From Deinococcus psychrotolerans (GTDB lineage Bacteria > Deinococcota > Deinococci > Deinococcales > Deinococcaceae): a stretch of DNA of 64,000 nt. The stretch covers positions 1,132,501-1,196,500 of the forward strand of contig NZ_CP034183.1 in the NCBI RefSeq assembly GCF_003860465.1, given 5' to 3'. Positions 40,002 to 48,764 of the stretch are shown piece by piece. Every line of letters starts with the position of its first letter. Positions within the stretch are counted from its first letter, which is position 1. The position numbers and the translations under genes are program-made. The notes under the pieces are model-generated. The model was not told where the DNA came from and searched no databases. It saw nothing but the letters and a program-made list of their open reading frames with translations.

Positions 40002-40076
40002 AGCAGGAGTGTAGCGCTCCCATTTTGCTTTGGACAGAACGGAGAGGTGGAGCAAGCAAACTCCCAGTGCATAAAC

Positions 40077-40105
40077 TTGACTTTGGCTCAATACCGCGCT
40101 ATAGT
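40077..40105 (+). promoter_or_regulatory. Consensus-like promoter without a downstream gene
   Basis: TTGACT (40077-40082), 17-bp spacer, TATAGT (40100-40105): the best -35/-10 pair noticed in the window. An intrinsic terminator starts about 20 nt after the predicted start site. Confidence 0.7.
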
Positions 40106-40110
40106 TTCCC

Positions 40111-40154
40111 TATCAATCGAAAGAAAGCAGCCGCCCGCGAAGGCGGATTTTTTT
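40111..40154 (+). ncRNA. Candidate 43-nt small RNA
   Basis: The promoter at 40077-40105 would start RNA near 40112; hairpin CCGCC-N6-GGCGG (40131-40146) followed by A and seven T would end it at 40154. There is no start codon or coding frame inside. It lies between the divergent AlkZ-like gene and the end of the YtxJ-like gene. Confidence 0.45.
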
Positions 40155-40178
40155 ATGCCATATTTCTTGGCTTTCCAC

Positions 40179-40217
40179 AAAAAAGCCCTGCCGAGCAGCT
40201 TAAGCGCTGGGCGGGGC
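40179..40217 (-). terminator. Terminator of the YtxJ-like gene
   Basis: On the minus strand GCCCCGCC pairs with GGCAGGGC with one mismatch or wobble, followed by TTTTTT. Confidence 0.8.
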
Positions 40218-40235
40218 AAACAACTTGGTTAAGGC

Positions 40236-40898
40236 TTAAAGCTGGCTCAGCAATTCCTGAACGCGGGCCTTGAGATCGCCTCTGGCCTGCGGCTCGCCGA
40301 GTTGGTGCAGGCCGCCGTGATAAGCGTCGGGGTCGCCGAACAGCTTGGAGAGCAGTTCAAATTCGCGCTGGCTGCGCAGGCTGGCGTCGTCGCGGAACAT
40401 GTTGACGTAGCGCTCCTGAAATTGCCAATCGGGCAACTTGCCGTCCACATAGTCCTGCATCAAGTGCTTGTAGGGCGCGACGTTACCCTCGATCACTGCG
40501 CCCTCGGCCACCCCCGCCGCGCCGTCCCGCTTGGGAACCTTGCTTTCAAAAACCGGCCCGAGTTGCTCGGGGCTGATGTCCCAGTTGTTGACTTCAAAGG
40601 TGGGTTTGGCCTGATCAAACAAAATAAACTGCGGCGATTGGTGCTGAATACCGCTGAGGTCGGCCACATGGTTGCTGGCCGGACGCCAGTCCACCACCCG
40701 AATAAAGCCCACCGGAAGGTCGTGCTTGGCGAGGTAGGTTTCTAAGACGCCAAAGCCCTGCATGGTTTTGTGGCAGGTTCCGGCCTTGAAGACGGCGGCC
40801 TGGGGGTACTGCGCCAAAAAGGTGTCGACTTCTTCGGGGGTGGTCAGCGCCACCAACACTTGGGCTTGAGCAGCTTGAGTTTGATCGGTTTGAGTCAT
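40236..40898 (-). CDS. YtxJ-like thioredoxin-fold protein fused to a colicin-immunity-like domain
   Basis: Residues about 15-115 fit the YtxJ (DUF2847) family, bacillithiol-linked thioredoxin-like proteins: [16 protein letters not shown] with a single Cys, then [27 protein letters not shown]. YtxJ is normally about 110 aa; this protein is 220. The extra C-terminal part ([44 protein letters not shown]) resembles the helical Colicin_immun-type domain. The first part suggests protein de-bacillithiolation; what the fusion does is unknown. TACAAT ends 6 nt before ATG. Confidence 0.75.
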   Translation of the reverse strand: MTQTDQTQAAQAQVLVALTTPEEVDTFLAQYPQAAVFKAGTCHKTMQGFGVLETYLAKHDLPVGFIRVVDWRPASNHVADLSGIQHQSPQFILFDQAKPTFEVNNWDISPEQLGPVFESKVPKRDGAAGVAEGAVIEGNVAPYKHLMQDYVDGKLPDWQFQERYVNMFRDDASLRSQREFELLSKLFGDPDAYHGGLHQLGEPQARGDLKARVQELLSQL

Positions 40899-41050
40899 AC
40901 TTGGATTGTACTCCCCGCTTTATTAAATGAAGTGACGCCCGCCACCGTTTAGCGCATCTGTCCGGATAAAGGTCAGCAATTGGCCCGCCACATCACTCGC
41001 GACATGCTGCTGACCCCAGAAAACTAAACTCCTAGAGACTGAGCTGACAT

Positions 41051-41962
41051 TTAAGCTCGCGCGTGGACTTCTGCGGCGTCTAGCGCGGCAATTTCACTGA
41101 CGGAAAAATGGTAATGCTCGTTGCACCAGTGACAGACCACTTCTTGTCCGCCGTCTTCGATCATGTTTTGGCGCTCGCTCATATCGAAAAAGGCCAGTGA
41201 CGCCACTGCCCGTTCGCGTGAGCAGCGGCACTGAAAGCGGGCCGCTTGAGCCTGCGGAGCCGCCACCAGATTCAGGCCCGCCGTCGCCTTTTCCATGACC
41301 TCCAACAGCGAGACGCGCCGCAGGTTGTCGGTAAAACTGCCCATCGCCGCGATGTTTTGCTCTAAAGCCTGCAAGGTTTCGTCGCTCACTCCCGGCATGG
41401 CCTGCACGATCAGGCCGCCTGCTCTGGCCACCCGCCCGCCTTCTTCGTAGACGCCGAGCTGCACCGCGCTGGGAATTTGTTCGCTGGACGCCAGATAGTA
41501 CGCCACGTCTTCAGCAATTTCGCCGCTAATGAGCTGCACGCTGCCTGTCCACGGCTCGGCATTGTCGAGGAGGCGGGTGACGGCCAGTTCGCCTTTTGTA
41601 CCGACCAAACCGCTGACATCCAATTTGCCGTCGCTCTCCCGCAGCGGCAGATCGGCTTCCGGCTCGCGCACGTAGCCGCGCACCGAACCGTCGGCGCTGC
41701 CCTCGGCCACCAGCCACCCCAGCGGCCCGTCACCCTGAATGCGGAGGTTGACCCGGCTGTCTACTTTTTTGCCCAAAATGATGGCCAGCAGCGCCGACGC
41801 GCTCAGGGCGCGGCCCAGCGCCGCCGTCGCCGTTTTGCTGAGGTGGTGACGCACACGGGCTTCTTCCACGATTTGAGTGGCGTCGATGGCAACCACCCGC
41901 AGCGTGCCGCCCGCCGCCGTGCCGCGCAGAATGTATGAGCTTTGGTTCTGAGAATCTTGCAT
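41051..41962 (-). CDS. hslO: Redox-regulated chaperone Hsp33
   Basis: Hsp33 is a holdase activated by oxidation. The 303-aa protein has the N-terminal core with [17 protein letters not shown] and [26 protein letters not shown], and the C-terminal zinc switch: CRCSRERA and CHWC, the CxC and CxxC pairs. TATAAG lies 8 nt before ATG, indicating a leaderless mRNA. The preceding region (40899-41050) holds no gene. Its role fits the oxidative-stress tolerance of the genus. Confidence 0.96.
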   Translation of the reverse strand: MQDSQNQSSYILRGTAAGGTLRVVAIDATQIVEEARVRHHLSKTATAALGRALSASALLAIILGKKVDSRVNLRIQGDGPLGWLVAEGSADGSVRGYVREPEADLPLRESDGKLDVSGLVGTKGELAVTRLLDNAEPWTGSVQLISGEIAEDVAYYLASSEQIPSAVQLGVYEEGGRVARAGGLIVQAMPGVSDETLQALEQNIAAMGSFTDNLRRVSLLEVMEKATAGLNLVAAPQAQAARFQCRCSRERAVASLAFFDMSERQNMIEDGGQEVVCHWCNEHYHFSVSEIAALDAAEVHARA

Positions 41963-42042
41963 TACAAAATCTTATACAAGCACACTCAGATTCAAAGTGT
42001 GAAGGAATGGAATTGGGCGGGCGGAGGGAGCCAAGCTGCCGC

Positions 42043-42588
42043 TTATTTCTGCGAGGTGATGAAACTCAAATTGCGGTCTTGCTGCGCCCGGTCTAGGCCG
42101 TAGCCGAACACGAAGGCGTCGGGGATGGTAAAGCCGAGGTAATCCACCGGCACTTCCACTTTGCGGCGGCTGGGTTTGCTCAGCAGCGAGGCGACCTTCA
42201 GGCTCGCTGGGCCGCGCTCACCGAGGTAGCGCAGGATGTAATCCATGGTACTGCCGGTGTCGATGATGTCTTCGACCAGCAGCACGTGGCGGCCCGAAAT
42301 CGGGAAGCTGAGGTCTTTGACCAGTTTGACTTCGCCGCTGCTCTGCTTGGCGTCGCCGTAGCTGCTGGTCTGCATAAAATCGATGGTCAGCGGAATATCG
42401 AGCAGCCTCACCAAGTCGGCGTGAAAGAGAAACGCGCCGTTGAGCAGACAAATCAGGTGCGGATTGTGTCCGGCGTAGTCTTGGCGAATCTGGGCAGCGA
42501 GTTCGCGTACGCGGGCCATCAACTGCTCTTCGCTGATCTGCACGGGGCCGTCACTGGGCCGAAGCTGCTTTTGTTGAAACACGGTCAT
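42043..42588 (-). CDS. hpt: Hypoxanthine phosphoribosyltransferase
   Basis: This purine-salvage enzyme makes IMP or GMP from hypoxanthine or guanine and PRPP. The 181-aa protein has LICLLNGAFLFHADLVR, the metal-binding QTSSYG loop, the PRPP loop VLLVEDIIDTGSTM, and DAFVFGYGLD near the C-terminus. TAGGCT ends 7 nt before ATG. It is divergent from trpC with 91 bp between starts. Confidence 0.96.
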   Translation of the reverse strand: MTVFQQKQLRPSDGPVQISEEQLMARVRELAAQIRQDYAGHNPHLICLLNGAFLFHADLVRLLDIPLTIDFMQTSSYGDAKQSSGEVKLVKDLSFPISGRHVLLVEDIIDTGSTMDYILRYLGERGPASLKVASLLSKPSRRKVEVPVDYLGFTIPDAFVFGYGLDRAQQDRNLSFITSQK

Positions 42589-42679
42589 GCGCCCCAGCCT
42601 AGCAGACGGTGAGGCGGCAGAGCTTGGAACAGGGCGCGAATGCTTTTCTGCGGTGATGCCGACCTCCTATACTCCGTTC

Positions 42680-43513
42680 ATGACGCCCGCTGACCTCTCT
42701 TCTCCCCGCTCCAAGGCCTACACCGCTCCCGGCGTGCTGGGCCGCATCGTCTCGGAACGCACGCAAGATTACGCGGGCGCGTCCTTCACGCTCGGCGCAG
42801 CCCGGCCACGCGCCCGGCACTTTCACACCGCTCTGGCAGCTGCGGGCCTGCAACTGATCGCCGAAGTCAAGGGAGCCAGCCCCAGTCAGGGCGCGATTGC
42901 CAAGCTCGATCCGGCAGCGGCGGCCCTGAGCTACGTGCGCGGTGGGGCCAGCTGCCTCAGCGTACTGACCGAGCCGAGGCACTTTGACGGTTCAGCCGAG
43001 GCGCTGCGTCAAGTGGTGGCGGCGCTGGGCAATTTGGCCGTGAAAGTGCCGGTGCTGCGAAAAGACTTTGTGATTCATCCCAAAATGCTTCAGGAGGCCG
43101 CCGATTGGGGCGCGTCCGCCGCCCTCTTGATGGTCAGCATCCTGGGGCCGGACGTGGGCGAGTACCTGCAACTGGCGCACCACTTGGGCCTGGACGCTTT
43201 GGTGGAGGTTCACGACGAGGCCGAGCTGGAAGTGGCGCTCGCGGCGGGCGCAGAGATCATCGGCGTCAACAACCGCGATTTGACGACCCTCAAAATCGAT
43301 TTGCACAACAGCCCCCGCATGATCGCCCACGCCCGCGCCGCCGGGTACGAAGGCTTGCTCGTGGCCGAAAGCGGCTACGCGATGCCCGCCGATATCAGCA
43401 CCATTCGCCGCAGCGCTGACGCCGTGTTGGTGGGCAGCAGTTTGGCCGGCAGCGGGGATTTGGAAAGAGCAGCACGGGCCATTTTGCAAGAACCAACCCA
43501 AGGAGAAAAATGA
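42680..43513 (+). CDS. trpC: Indole-3-glycerol-phosphate synthase
   Basis: TrpC closes the indole ring in tryptophan synthesis. The 277-aa TIM barrel shows IAEVKGASPSQGAI (catalytic Lys in EVK), LSVLTEPRHFDG, VPVLRKDFVIHP (second Lys), GVNNRDLTTLKID and VAESGY. The usual EVKxxSPS reads EVKGASPS. TATACT (42668-42673) ends 6 nt before ATG 42680. The stop overlaps the next start. No other trp gene is present in the window. Confidence 0.96.
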   Translation: MTPADLSSPRSKAYTAPGVLGRIVSERTQDYAGASFTLGAARPRARHFHTALAAAGLQLIAEVKGASPSQGAIAKLDPAAAALSYVRGGASCLSVLTEPRHFDGSAEALRQVVAALGNLAVKVPVLRKDFVIHPKMLQEAADWGASAALLMVSILGPDVGEYLQLAHHLGLDALVEVHDEAELEVALAAGAEIIGVNNRDLTTLKIDLHNSPRMIAHARAAGYEGLLVAESGYAMPADISTIRRSADAVLVGSSLAGSGDLERAARAILQEPTQGEK

Positions 43514-43947
43514 TGGACTTTGAAGCCGGTCAGCGTTGGCACTACCACACCCGTGAGGGCGAAGAGCAGTCCACTTTGGGCATTTTGCGGCGCGAAGTCA
43601 ACAGCGGGCGGGTGCTGCTGCACATCCGCATCGAGGACATCATTTTGCCCAACCCACGCGCCGAGAAAGGCATTCAGACCGTTCTAGGCCACACGCCGAT
43701 CAGCGCCGAGGCCCTTGAAAAAAGTGTGACGTTCCGCGCCGAGCAAGCCTTCGTGCCGGATGATTTCAGCGGCTACGAGACATGGCGTGAGGCGTTTATT
43801 CGCCAGGAAGCCGGGGTCTTTACCATCAGCGTCAAGGAGATTCTGGACGTGGTGGAGCAGGGCGCAGCGGCGGGCCTGACCAAGCCGAAACAAGATTTCA
43901 ATCCAGTGTTTTTGAAGATCAACAAAGCCAACAAAGAGCTGCTCTAG
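43510..43947 (+). CDS. Hypothetical protein cotranscribed with trpC
   Basis: The 145-aa soluble protein begins with ATG overlapping the trpC TGA by 4 bases and has CAAGGAG upstream, so it is translationally coupled to trpC. The N-terminal third is beta-rich (GQRWHYHTREGEEQSTLGILRR-like small barrel, with RVLLHIRIEDIILPNP) and the rest is helical. No signal peptide or membrane helix. No family is recognised. The coupling suggests, but does not prove, a link to tryptophan metabolism. Confidence 0.75.
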   Translation: MMDFEAGQRWHYHTREGEEQSTLGILRREVNSGRVLLHIRIEDIILPNPRAEKGIQTVLGHTPISAEALEKSVTFRAEQAFVPDDFSGYETWREAFIRQEAGVFTISVKEILDVVEQGAAAGLTKPKQDFNPVFLKINKANKELL

Positions 43948-44038
43948 GAATTGAGTGACGGAGGGTGAGCAAAACGCTGGGGGCGAGTATCACCTTGATG
44001 CATTGACGCCCCCGCCTCACCGGGCTTACAGTCGCACC

Positions 44039-44830
44039 ATGACCGATTCATCCGCCCGCGCTGCCGGTGTCCTCTCTAAGTTTCGCTTGGACGGCAAAAC
44101 CGCCGTCGTCACCGGAGCCACGCGGGGTATTGGCCGCGCTCTGGCCCGCGCACTGGCCGAAGCAGGAGGCAACATCGTGATTGTGGGGCGCGACGAAGCG
44201 GCAGCCCGCGAGGTGGAAGCCGAACTGAGTGAACTCGGCACCCAGACGCTGATTGTCATGGCTGAGATCACCGAGAGAAGTGAAGTCGAACGCCTGCTGG
44301 CGGCCACGCTGGAGCGCTTTGGCCGCGCCGATATTCTAGTCAACAACGCCGGAACCTGCATTCACTGCCCGGCGCTGGACGTGACCGACGACGAGTGGCG
44401 GCAGGTCATGAGCGTCAATGTGGACGCGCTGTGGATCGCCTCGCAGGTGTTCGGGCGGCAGATGGTGGCGCAGGGCGGCGGCAACATCGTCAACATCGGC
44501 TCGATCTCGGCGCAGATCGTCAACCGCCCGCAGTGGCAGCCTGGCTACAACGCGTCCAAAGCCGCCGTGCATCAGCTCACCAAGAGCCTCGCGGCGGAGT
44601 GGGCACCCCACAATGTGCGGGTCAATGCGCTGGCCCCCGGCTACGTCAAAACCGATATGGCTCCGGTGGACGACCCTCAGTTCAAGCAGCGCTGGATCGA
44701 CGACGCGCCGCAGCAGCGGGCCGCCCTGCCGGAAGAATTGGGGCCAGCGGTGGTGTTTCTGGCGAGTGAGGCCTCTTCGTTTATGACCGGCTCGGTGCTG
44801 GTGATGGACGGGGGCTATACGCTGTTTTGA
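44039..44830 (+). CDS. Short-chain dehydrogenase/reductase
   Basis: The 263-aa SDR has the NAD(P)-binding loop TGATRGIGRALA, the structural NNAG, the active-site Ser in IGSISAQ, the YxxxK pair in GYNASKAAVHQLTKS, and NALAPGYVKTDM. The C-terminal FMTGSVLVMDGGYTLF is the standard ending. GRDE after the second strand suggests NADP preference, but this is not certain. The substrate cannot be told. TACAGT (44027-44032) ends 6 nt before ATG 44039; the frame is open to 43955. Confidence 0.9.
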   Translation: MTDSSARAAGVLSKFRLDGKTAVVTGATRGIGRALARALAEAGGNIVIVGRDEAAAREVEAELSELGTQTLIVMAEITERSEVERLLAATLERFGRADILVNNAGTCIHCPALDVTDDEWRQVMSVNVDALWIASQVFGRQMVAQGGGNIVNIGSISAQIVNRPQWQPGYNASKAAVHQLTKSLAAEWAPHNVRVNALAPGYVKTDMAPVDDPQFKQRWIDDAPQQRAALPEELGPAVVFLASEASSFMTGSVLVMDGGYTLF

Positions 44831-44975
44831 GGACAAGTAAAGGTTGAAGCCAACCCACACCAAAGCTTGACGGTGGTCTGAGATGCCCGCTGCACTGGAA
44901 GCAGCGGCGCTCAACTCGGCGTTGCAAACCCTTGCCTGCGCCCAAGAAGCACCCCGCGTTGGCTTGGGGCGGGAG

Positions 44976-45389
44976 TTAAATCTGAGGCGGGATGCCTAAT
45001 TTTATTTCCAGATTGGAGGCAATTTTCTCAGCGTCATTATATAATTCTGCGAGACTGACCTGAAGTTCCTTGATGGCCATTGCAGAGGCCTCATCATTCT
45101 CTATTTCTGGTATAAATTCTCGCAGAGAATATAAATTTTTAGGTTGCAACGTATATCTAAGAGTATTAAGTTTATCCTGAGACAGAAACCATTCACAAGA
45201 CAAGGCTTTACTACAACTTAGTATGTCTCGTACAGCTATCAGAATCTCTTCATAGTTAGTTTCATCCCGTGAGAACCGCCATGTAGCCAGCGGGATGAGA
45301 GATTTTGGATTGTCTCCCAAGGGCTTGTATCCGAGAGTCCAATCGATTGAGTATGTTGACCAAATGACAGCTACTATTGGATGAAGCAT
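44976..45389 (-). CDS. AT-rich orphan protein, probable immunity protein of a lost polymorphic toxin
   Basis: The 137-aa acidic protein is coded in visibly AT-rich DNA with codons (ATA, AGA, TTA, CTA) rare in the neighbours. No family is recognised. The sequence (IDWTLGYKPLG, WRFSRDETNYEEILIAVRDIL, then a helical C-terminus) looks like a complete soluble protein, and it starts 61 nt after the end of a Hint remnant on the same strand, which is where immunity genes follow toxins. The immunity role is inferred from this position. Weak AAGGCGG precedes ATG. No toxin domain survives. Confidence 0.6.
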   Translation of the reverse strand: MLHPIVAVIWSTYSIDWTLGYKPLGDNPKSLIPLATWRFSRDETNYEEILIAVRDILSCSKALSCEWFLSQDKLNTLRYTLQPKNLYSLREFIPEIENDEASAMAIKELQVSLAELYNDAEKIASNLEIKLGIPPQI

Positions 45390-45450
45390 ACTACCGCCTT
45401 AGTTCAATGCCTACTTGCTTCGCTTAAACAGCCAATGTATCGTCCAACCG

Positions 45451-45618
45451 TCACAACCACCCTTGCTGCCCGATATAGGAGGTGTGGGCAGTATCAACGG
45501 TGGGATTGTACATCTGCTAGGTATCTGGGATGGTTTGCACCAACACGACTTGGCCGCTGCCTCCGCTGGCGGTTTTGAGCGTGTCACCGAGTTTCAGGTA
45601 GCCTGCACTCAAAACCCC
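45451..45618 (-). pseudogene. Remnant of a polymorphic toxin Hint (intein-like) domain
   Basis: The minus strand reads VLSAGYLKLGDTLKTASGGSG, then VQTIPDT, TAG (45519-45517), QMYNPTVDTAHTSYIGQQGWL and TGA (45453). This is the C-terminal pattern of pretoxin Hint domains (YNLTVDTAHTFYVG..WLVHN). The N-terminal bulk of the toxin, the terminal LVHN and the toxin domain are missing; the fragment is about 55 codons with two stops. Confidence 0.75.
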
Positions 45619-45649
45619 CTAGCCCCCTCAAAGCCCTAAACTACGTCCC

Positions 45650-47107
45650 ATGTCTCCCGACCCCCAGCTCACCGCCGCCCAGATTGCCGCCGCCGTTCAG
45701 GGCGGTCAAAGTCCCCAGCGCTTTGCCCAAGACGCCCGCGCCCGCGCTGAGGCCGATTCATTTGGTTCGCTGATCAGCGTACTGAGTGCCGAACAGGTAG
45801 ACGCCCAAGCCACTGACATTTCGCGCCGCTTGGCGGCTGGCGAAACCTTGCCACTGGCCGGCGTGCCCATCGTCATCAAAGACAACCTGAACCTGATCGG
45901 CACCGCCACCACCTGCGGTAGCCGGATGCTGGCGGGCTATGTCAGCCCTTATACCGCCACCGCCGTGCAAAAGGTGCAGCGGGCCGGGGCCGTCATCGTG
46001 GGCAAGGCCAACATGGACGAGTTTGCGATGGGGTCGAGCACCGAAACCGGCGCGTTTGGGGCTACGCAGAACCCTTGGGACACCTCCCGCGTACCCGGCG
46101 GCACCTCCGGCGGCAGCGCGGCGGCGGTAGCTTCGGGCATGGTGGCACTCTCGCTCGGCTCGGATACCGGCGGCTCAGTGCGCCAGCCCGCCGGATTCAC
46201 CGGGGTTTACGGCTTCAAGCCGACGTATGGGCGCGTCAGCCGCTACGGTTTGGTGGCGCACGCCAGCAGCCTCGATCAGATCGGGCCGTTTGCTACCTCA
46301 GCCCAAGATTTGGCCCTGATGCTGGACGCCATCAGCGGACACGACCCGAGGGACGCCACCAGCTTGGAGGCCGCGCCCAACTTCGCGGCGTCCCTCGGCG
46401 CAGAGATCAAAGGGCTACGGGTCGGCGTGATTAGCGAGTCGCTGGGCGGCAACACGGCGGGCGTGGAAGCAGCTTTGAAGCACATGCTGGACGCCCTCAA
46501 AGACTTGGGCGCGACGGTCAGTGACATCAGCTTGCCGACCCTCCAGCACGCGGTGGCCGCTTACTACTTGATCTCCACGCCGGAAGCCAGCAGCAACCTT
46601 GCCCGCTACGACGGCATGGTCTACGGCACTCGGGTAGACGCGGGCGATGTGAACACGTCTATGAGTCGGGCGCGGGGGCAGGGTTTCGGGCGCGAGGTCA
46701 AACGCCGCATTCTGATCGGCACCTACGCGCTGTCGAGCGGGTATTACGACGCTTATTACAGCAAAGCCATGAAAGTGCGCCGCCTGATCGCCGACGACTT
46801 CAACCGGGCCTTTGGACAGTTCGACATTCTGATCACGCCCACCAGCCCCTTTCCGGCCTTTAAGCGCGGCGAGAAAGTCAGCGATCCGGTGGCCATGTAC
46901 GCCGCTGACGTGGACACGGTGGCGATCAGCCTGGCCGGATTGCCCGCACTGAGCGTGCCTGCCGGATTCGAGACGGTTGACGGCAAGCGCTTACCGCTGG
47001 GCATCCAACTGATTGCCCCCGCACTCAGCGACGAAAAACTGCTGACGGTGGTCAGCGCTCTGGAGCGCAGCGGAGCGGTGAAGGTGGAACTCGCGCCGGG
47101 TGCCTGA
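45650..47107 (+). CDS. gatA: Asp-tRNA(Asn)/Glu-tRNA(Gln) amidotransferase subunit A
   Basis: GatA releases ammonia from glutamine for transamidation of mischarged tRNAs. The 485-aa amidase-signature enzyme has the triad Lys in VPIVIKDNL, cis-Ser in GGTSGGSAAAV and nucleophile Ser in GSDTGGSVRQPA, and GFKPTYGRVSRYGLV as typical of GatA. TAAACT (45637-45642) ends 7 nt before ATG, so the gene is probably leaderless; this promoter lies right next to the toxin remnant. gatB and gatC are not in the window. It overlaps the next gene by 8 bases. Confidence 0.95.
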   Translation: MSPDPQLTAAQIAAAVQGGQSPQRFAQDARARAEADSFGSLISVLSAEQVDAQATDISRRLAAGETLPLAGVPIVIKDNLNLIGTATTCGSRMLAGYVSPYTATAVQKVQRAGAVIVGKANMDEFAMGSSTETGAFGATQNPWDTSRVPGGTSGGSAAAVASGMVALSLGSDTGGSVRQPAGFTGVYGFKPTYGRVSRYGLVAHASSLDQIGPFATSAQDLALMLDAISGHDPRDATSLEAAPNFAASLGAEIKGLRVGVISESLGGNTAGVEAALKHMLDALKDLGATVSDISLPTLQHAVAAYYLISTPEASSNLARYDGMVYGTRVDAGDVNTSMSRARGQGFGREVKRRILIGTYALSSGYYDAYYSKAMKVRRLIADDFNRAFGQFDILITPTSPFPAFKRGEKVSDPVAMYAADVDTVAISLAGLPALSVPAGFETVDGKRLPLGIQLIAPALSDEKLLTVVSALERSGAVKVELAPGA

Positions 47108-47750
47108 CCCCTCCAACCTGCGGCGGGTCAGCGTCGTCATTCCGGCTTACAACGAAGCCCAGACGGTGGCCGCCACCGTGCGGGCCGCTTGGGCTGCCGG
47201 GCCACTGGAAGTGCTGGTGGTCAGTGACGGCAGCACCGACGACACTGCCGCCGAAGCCCGCCGGGCTGGAGCAGAAGTGCTGGAATTGCAACCCAACCGG
47301 GGCAAGGCGGGTGCGCTGCTGGCCGGAGTCGCAGCCACCTCCGGCGAGATCGTGCTGCTGCTCGACGCCGACTTGATCGGCGTAAGGGCCGAACACCTTC
47401 ACGCTTTGGCTGGCCCTGTTATCAGTGGCGAAGCTGCCGCCACCGTCGGCCTGTTTGTCGCTGGGGCCGCCCATACCACCCTGGCCAGTTGGCTGACCCG
47501 GCGCTGGAGCGGACAACGGGCCATGAAGCGTGAACTCCTCACGGAGCTGGACGCCGCCGGGCAGCGTTACGCCATCGAACTGATGATCGAAGACCGTCTC
47601 AAGCGCTCGGACATTCGGCCCAAGTATGTGCTGCTGCGGGGCGTGGGCCACCGCACCAAAGAAGACAAATTGGGCTTGGCGGCGGGGCTACGTGCCCGTT
47701 TGGAAATGTTTCAGCAATTGGCGGCCTACCGGCTGCGGCGCAGGCGCTGA
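47100..47750 (+). CDS. Family 2 glycosyltransferase
   Basis: The 216-aa GT-A protein has the nucleotide-sugar fold VSVVIPAYNEAQTVAATV, VVSDGSTDDTAAEA, the GKAGAL loop and the metal-binding DxD in LLLDADLIG. No membrane helix is seen, so it is cytoplasmic or peripheral. The acceptor is unknown. It is coupled to gatA (GTG inside the gatA 3' end). It is convergent with a CDP-alcohol phosphatidyltransferase, compatible with a lipid or envelope role but not proof. Confidence 0.85.
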   Translation: MPDPSNLRRVSVVIPAYNEAQTVAATVRAAWAAGPLEVLVVSDGSTDDTAAEARRAGAEVLELQPNRGKAGALLAGVAATSGEIVLLLDADLIGVRAEHLHALAGPVISGEAAATVGLFVAGAAHTTLASWLTRRWSGQRAMKRELLTELDAAGQRYAIELMIEDRLKRSDIRPKYVLLRGVGHRTKEDKLGLAAGLRARLEMFQQLAAYRLRRRR

Positions 47751-47774
47751 TTGCCGCGTCTGTGCCCAGGCGCT

Positions 47775-48764
47775 CTACGCTTGGGCCAGTCCCAGAAAGC
47801 GGCGGATGGTCTGGCGGTAGGTCACGACCAAATCGAGGGTACTCCAAGCGGCAGTCGCGGCGCTGAGCAGACCCAGCCACCAGATGAGGTTCAGCGGCTC
47901 CGGCATGTCCCGAATGGCCGCTGTGAGCAGAGCGACCACCACGCCGCCGACCAGCAAGCTCTGGGCCGCGCCGTTGAGCTTGCCCGACAAGCGCTTGTGG
48001 ACTTCGTCCTTACCCATGCCGAGATCCATGAAGCGCAGCGACCACGAAATGAGGTCGCGCCAAACCAGCAGCAGCACCATCCACAGCGGCAACACGTCGG
48101 CGGCCACGAACACGATCAGCGCGGTGATGCGGGCCAGCCCGTCGGCCATGCTGTCCAAGAGTTCACCCACCCGACTGGCCTTGCCGCTGCGGCGGGCCAC
48201 CCAGCCGTCCAGCACGTCACTCAGGCCCATCAAGGCCAGCAGGCCCAGCGACCACCACAGGCCCGGCACGTCGCCCACGCGGAAGAAAAAGGGAAACAAC
48301 AGCGCCAGCCCGGCACGCAGGGCGACCAGCCAATTCGCTCTCAGGGACATAATCCAGTGTAATGCCCAGAAGATGAGAGCAAAACGCAGAGCGGCGCTCC
48401 TTCCGTTCAGCGCTCGCTGCCGCGCCGTCCACATGAAGCTCAGCGCCACCACCCCACCGGTTGCCGGTAGCCAAGAGAGTGTGCCCAGCAGTAGCGCTTC
48501 CATGCCGAATTGCCTGAACGCGGCCAGCAAGTCACTTTTTTGTTTGCGCTGCATCAAATCACTGCGGCGCAGGCTCAGGGGCCGGGACACCACGATCGGC
48601 ATGCTGCACAGGCCCAAACCCAAAGCCAGCTCCGCTTTGAGGCTGGGCAACAGAGCGAGGCACAGCACGCCCAGCACCGCCCAGATTCCGATGACGGGCA
48701 ACGCCGCTGCTAAGGCCTTGAGCCAGCGCAATCTCGCCAATTTGATCGGACTACTCAGCAACAA
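47775..48764 (-). CDS. CDP-alcohol phosphatidyltransferase family membrane enzyme
   Basis: The 329-aa polytopic protein carries the family signature DG-x2-AR-x8-G-x3-D-x3-D as DGWVARRSGKASRVGELLDSMAD (about 188-210), which binds CDP and metal. Family members are usually about 200 aa; here 150 extra residues with several helices precede the signature and may be a separate membrane domain. The product (phosphatidylglycerol phosphate, inositol or other) cannot be told. Start TTG 48764 overlaps the stop of a small upstream frame, so translation may be coupled. Confidence 0.8.
   Translation of the reverse strand: MLLSSPIKLARLRWLKALAAALPVIGIWAVLGVLCLALLPSLKAELALGLGLCSMPIVVSRPLSLRRSDLMQRKQKSDLLAAFRQFGMEALLLGTLSWLPATGGVVALSFMWTARQRALNGRSAALRFALIFWALHWIMSLRANWLVALRAGLALLFPFFFRVGDVPGLWWSLGLLALMGLSDVLDGWVARRSGKASRVGELLDSMADGLARITALIVFVAADVLPLWMVLLLVWRDLISWSLRFMDLGMGKDEVHKRLSGKLNGAAQSLLVGGVVVALLTAAIRDMPEPLNLIWWLGLLSAATAAWSTLDLVVTYRQTIRRFLGLAQA

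Noticed and set aside
40155..40232. 25-codon frame after the candidate small RNA
   Set aside because: It starts after the terminator and overlaps the ytxJ terminator; unlikely to be translated.
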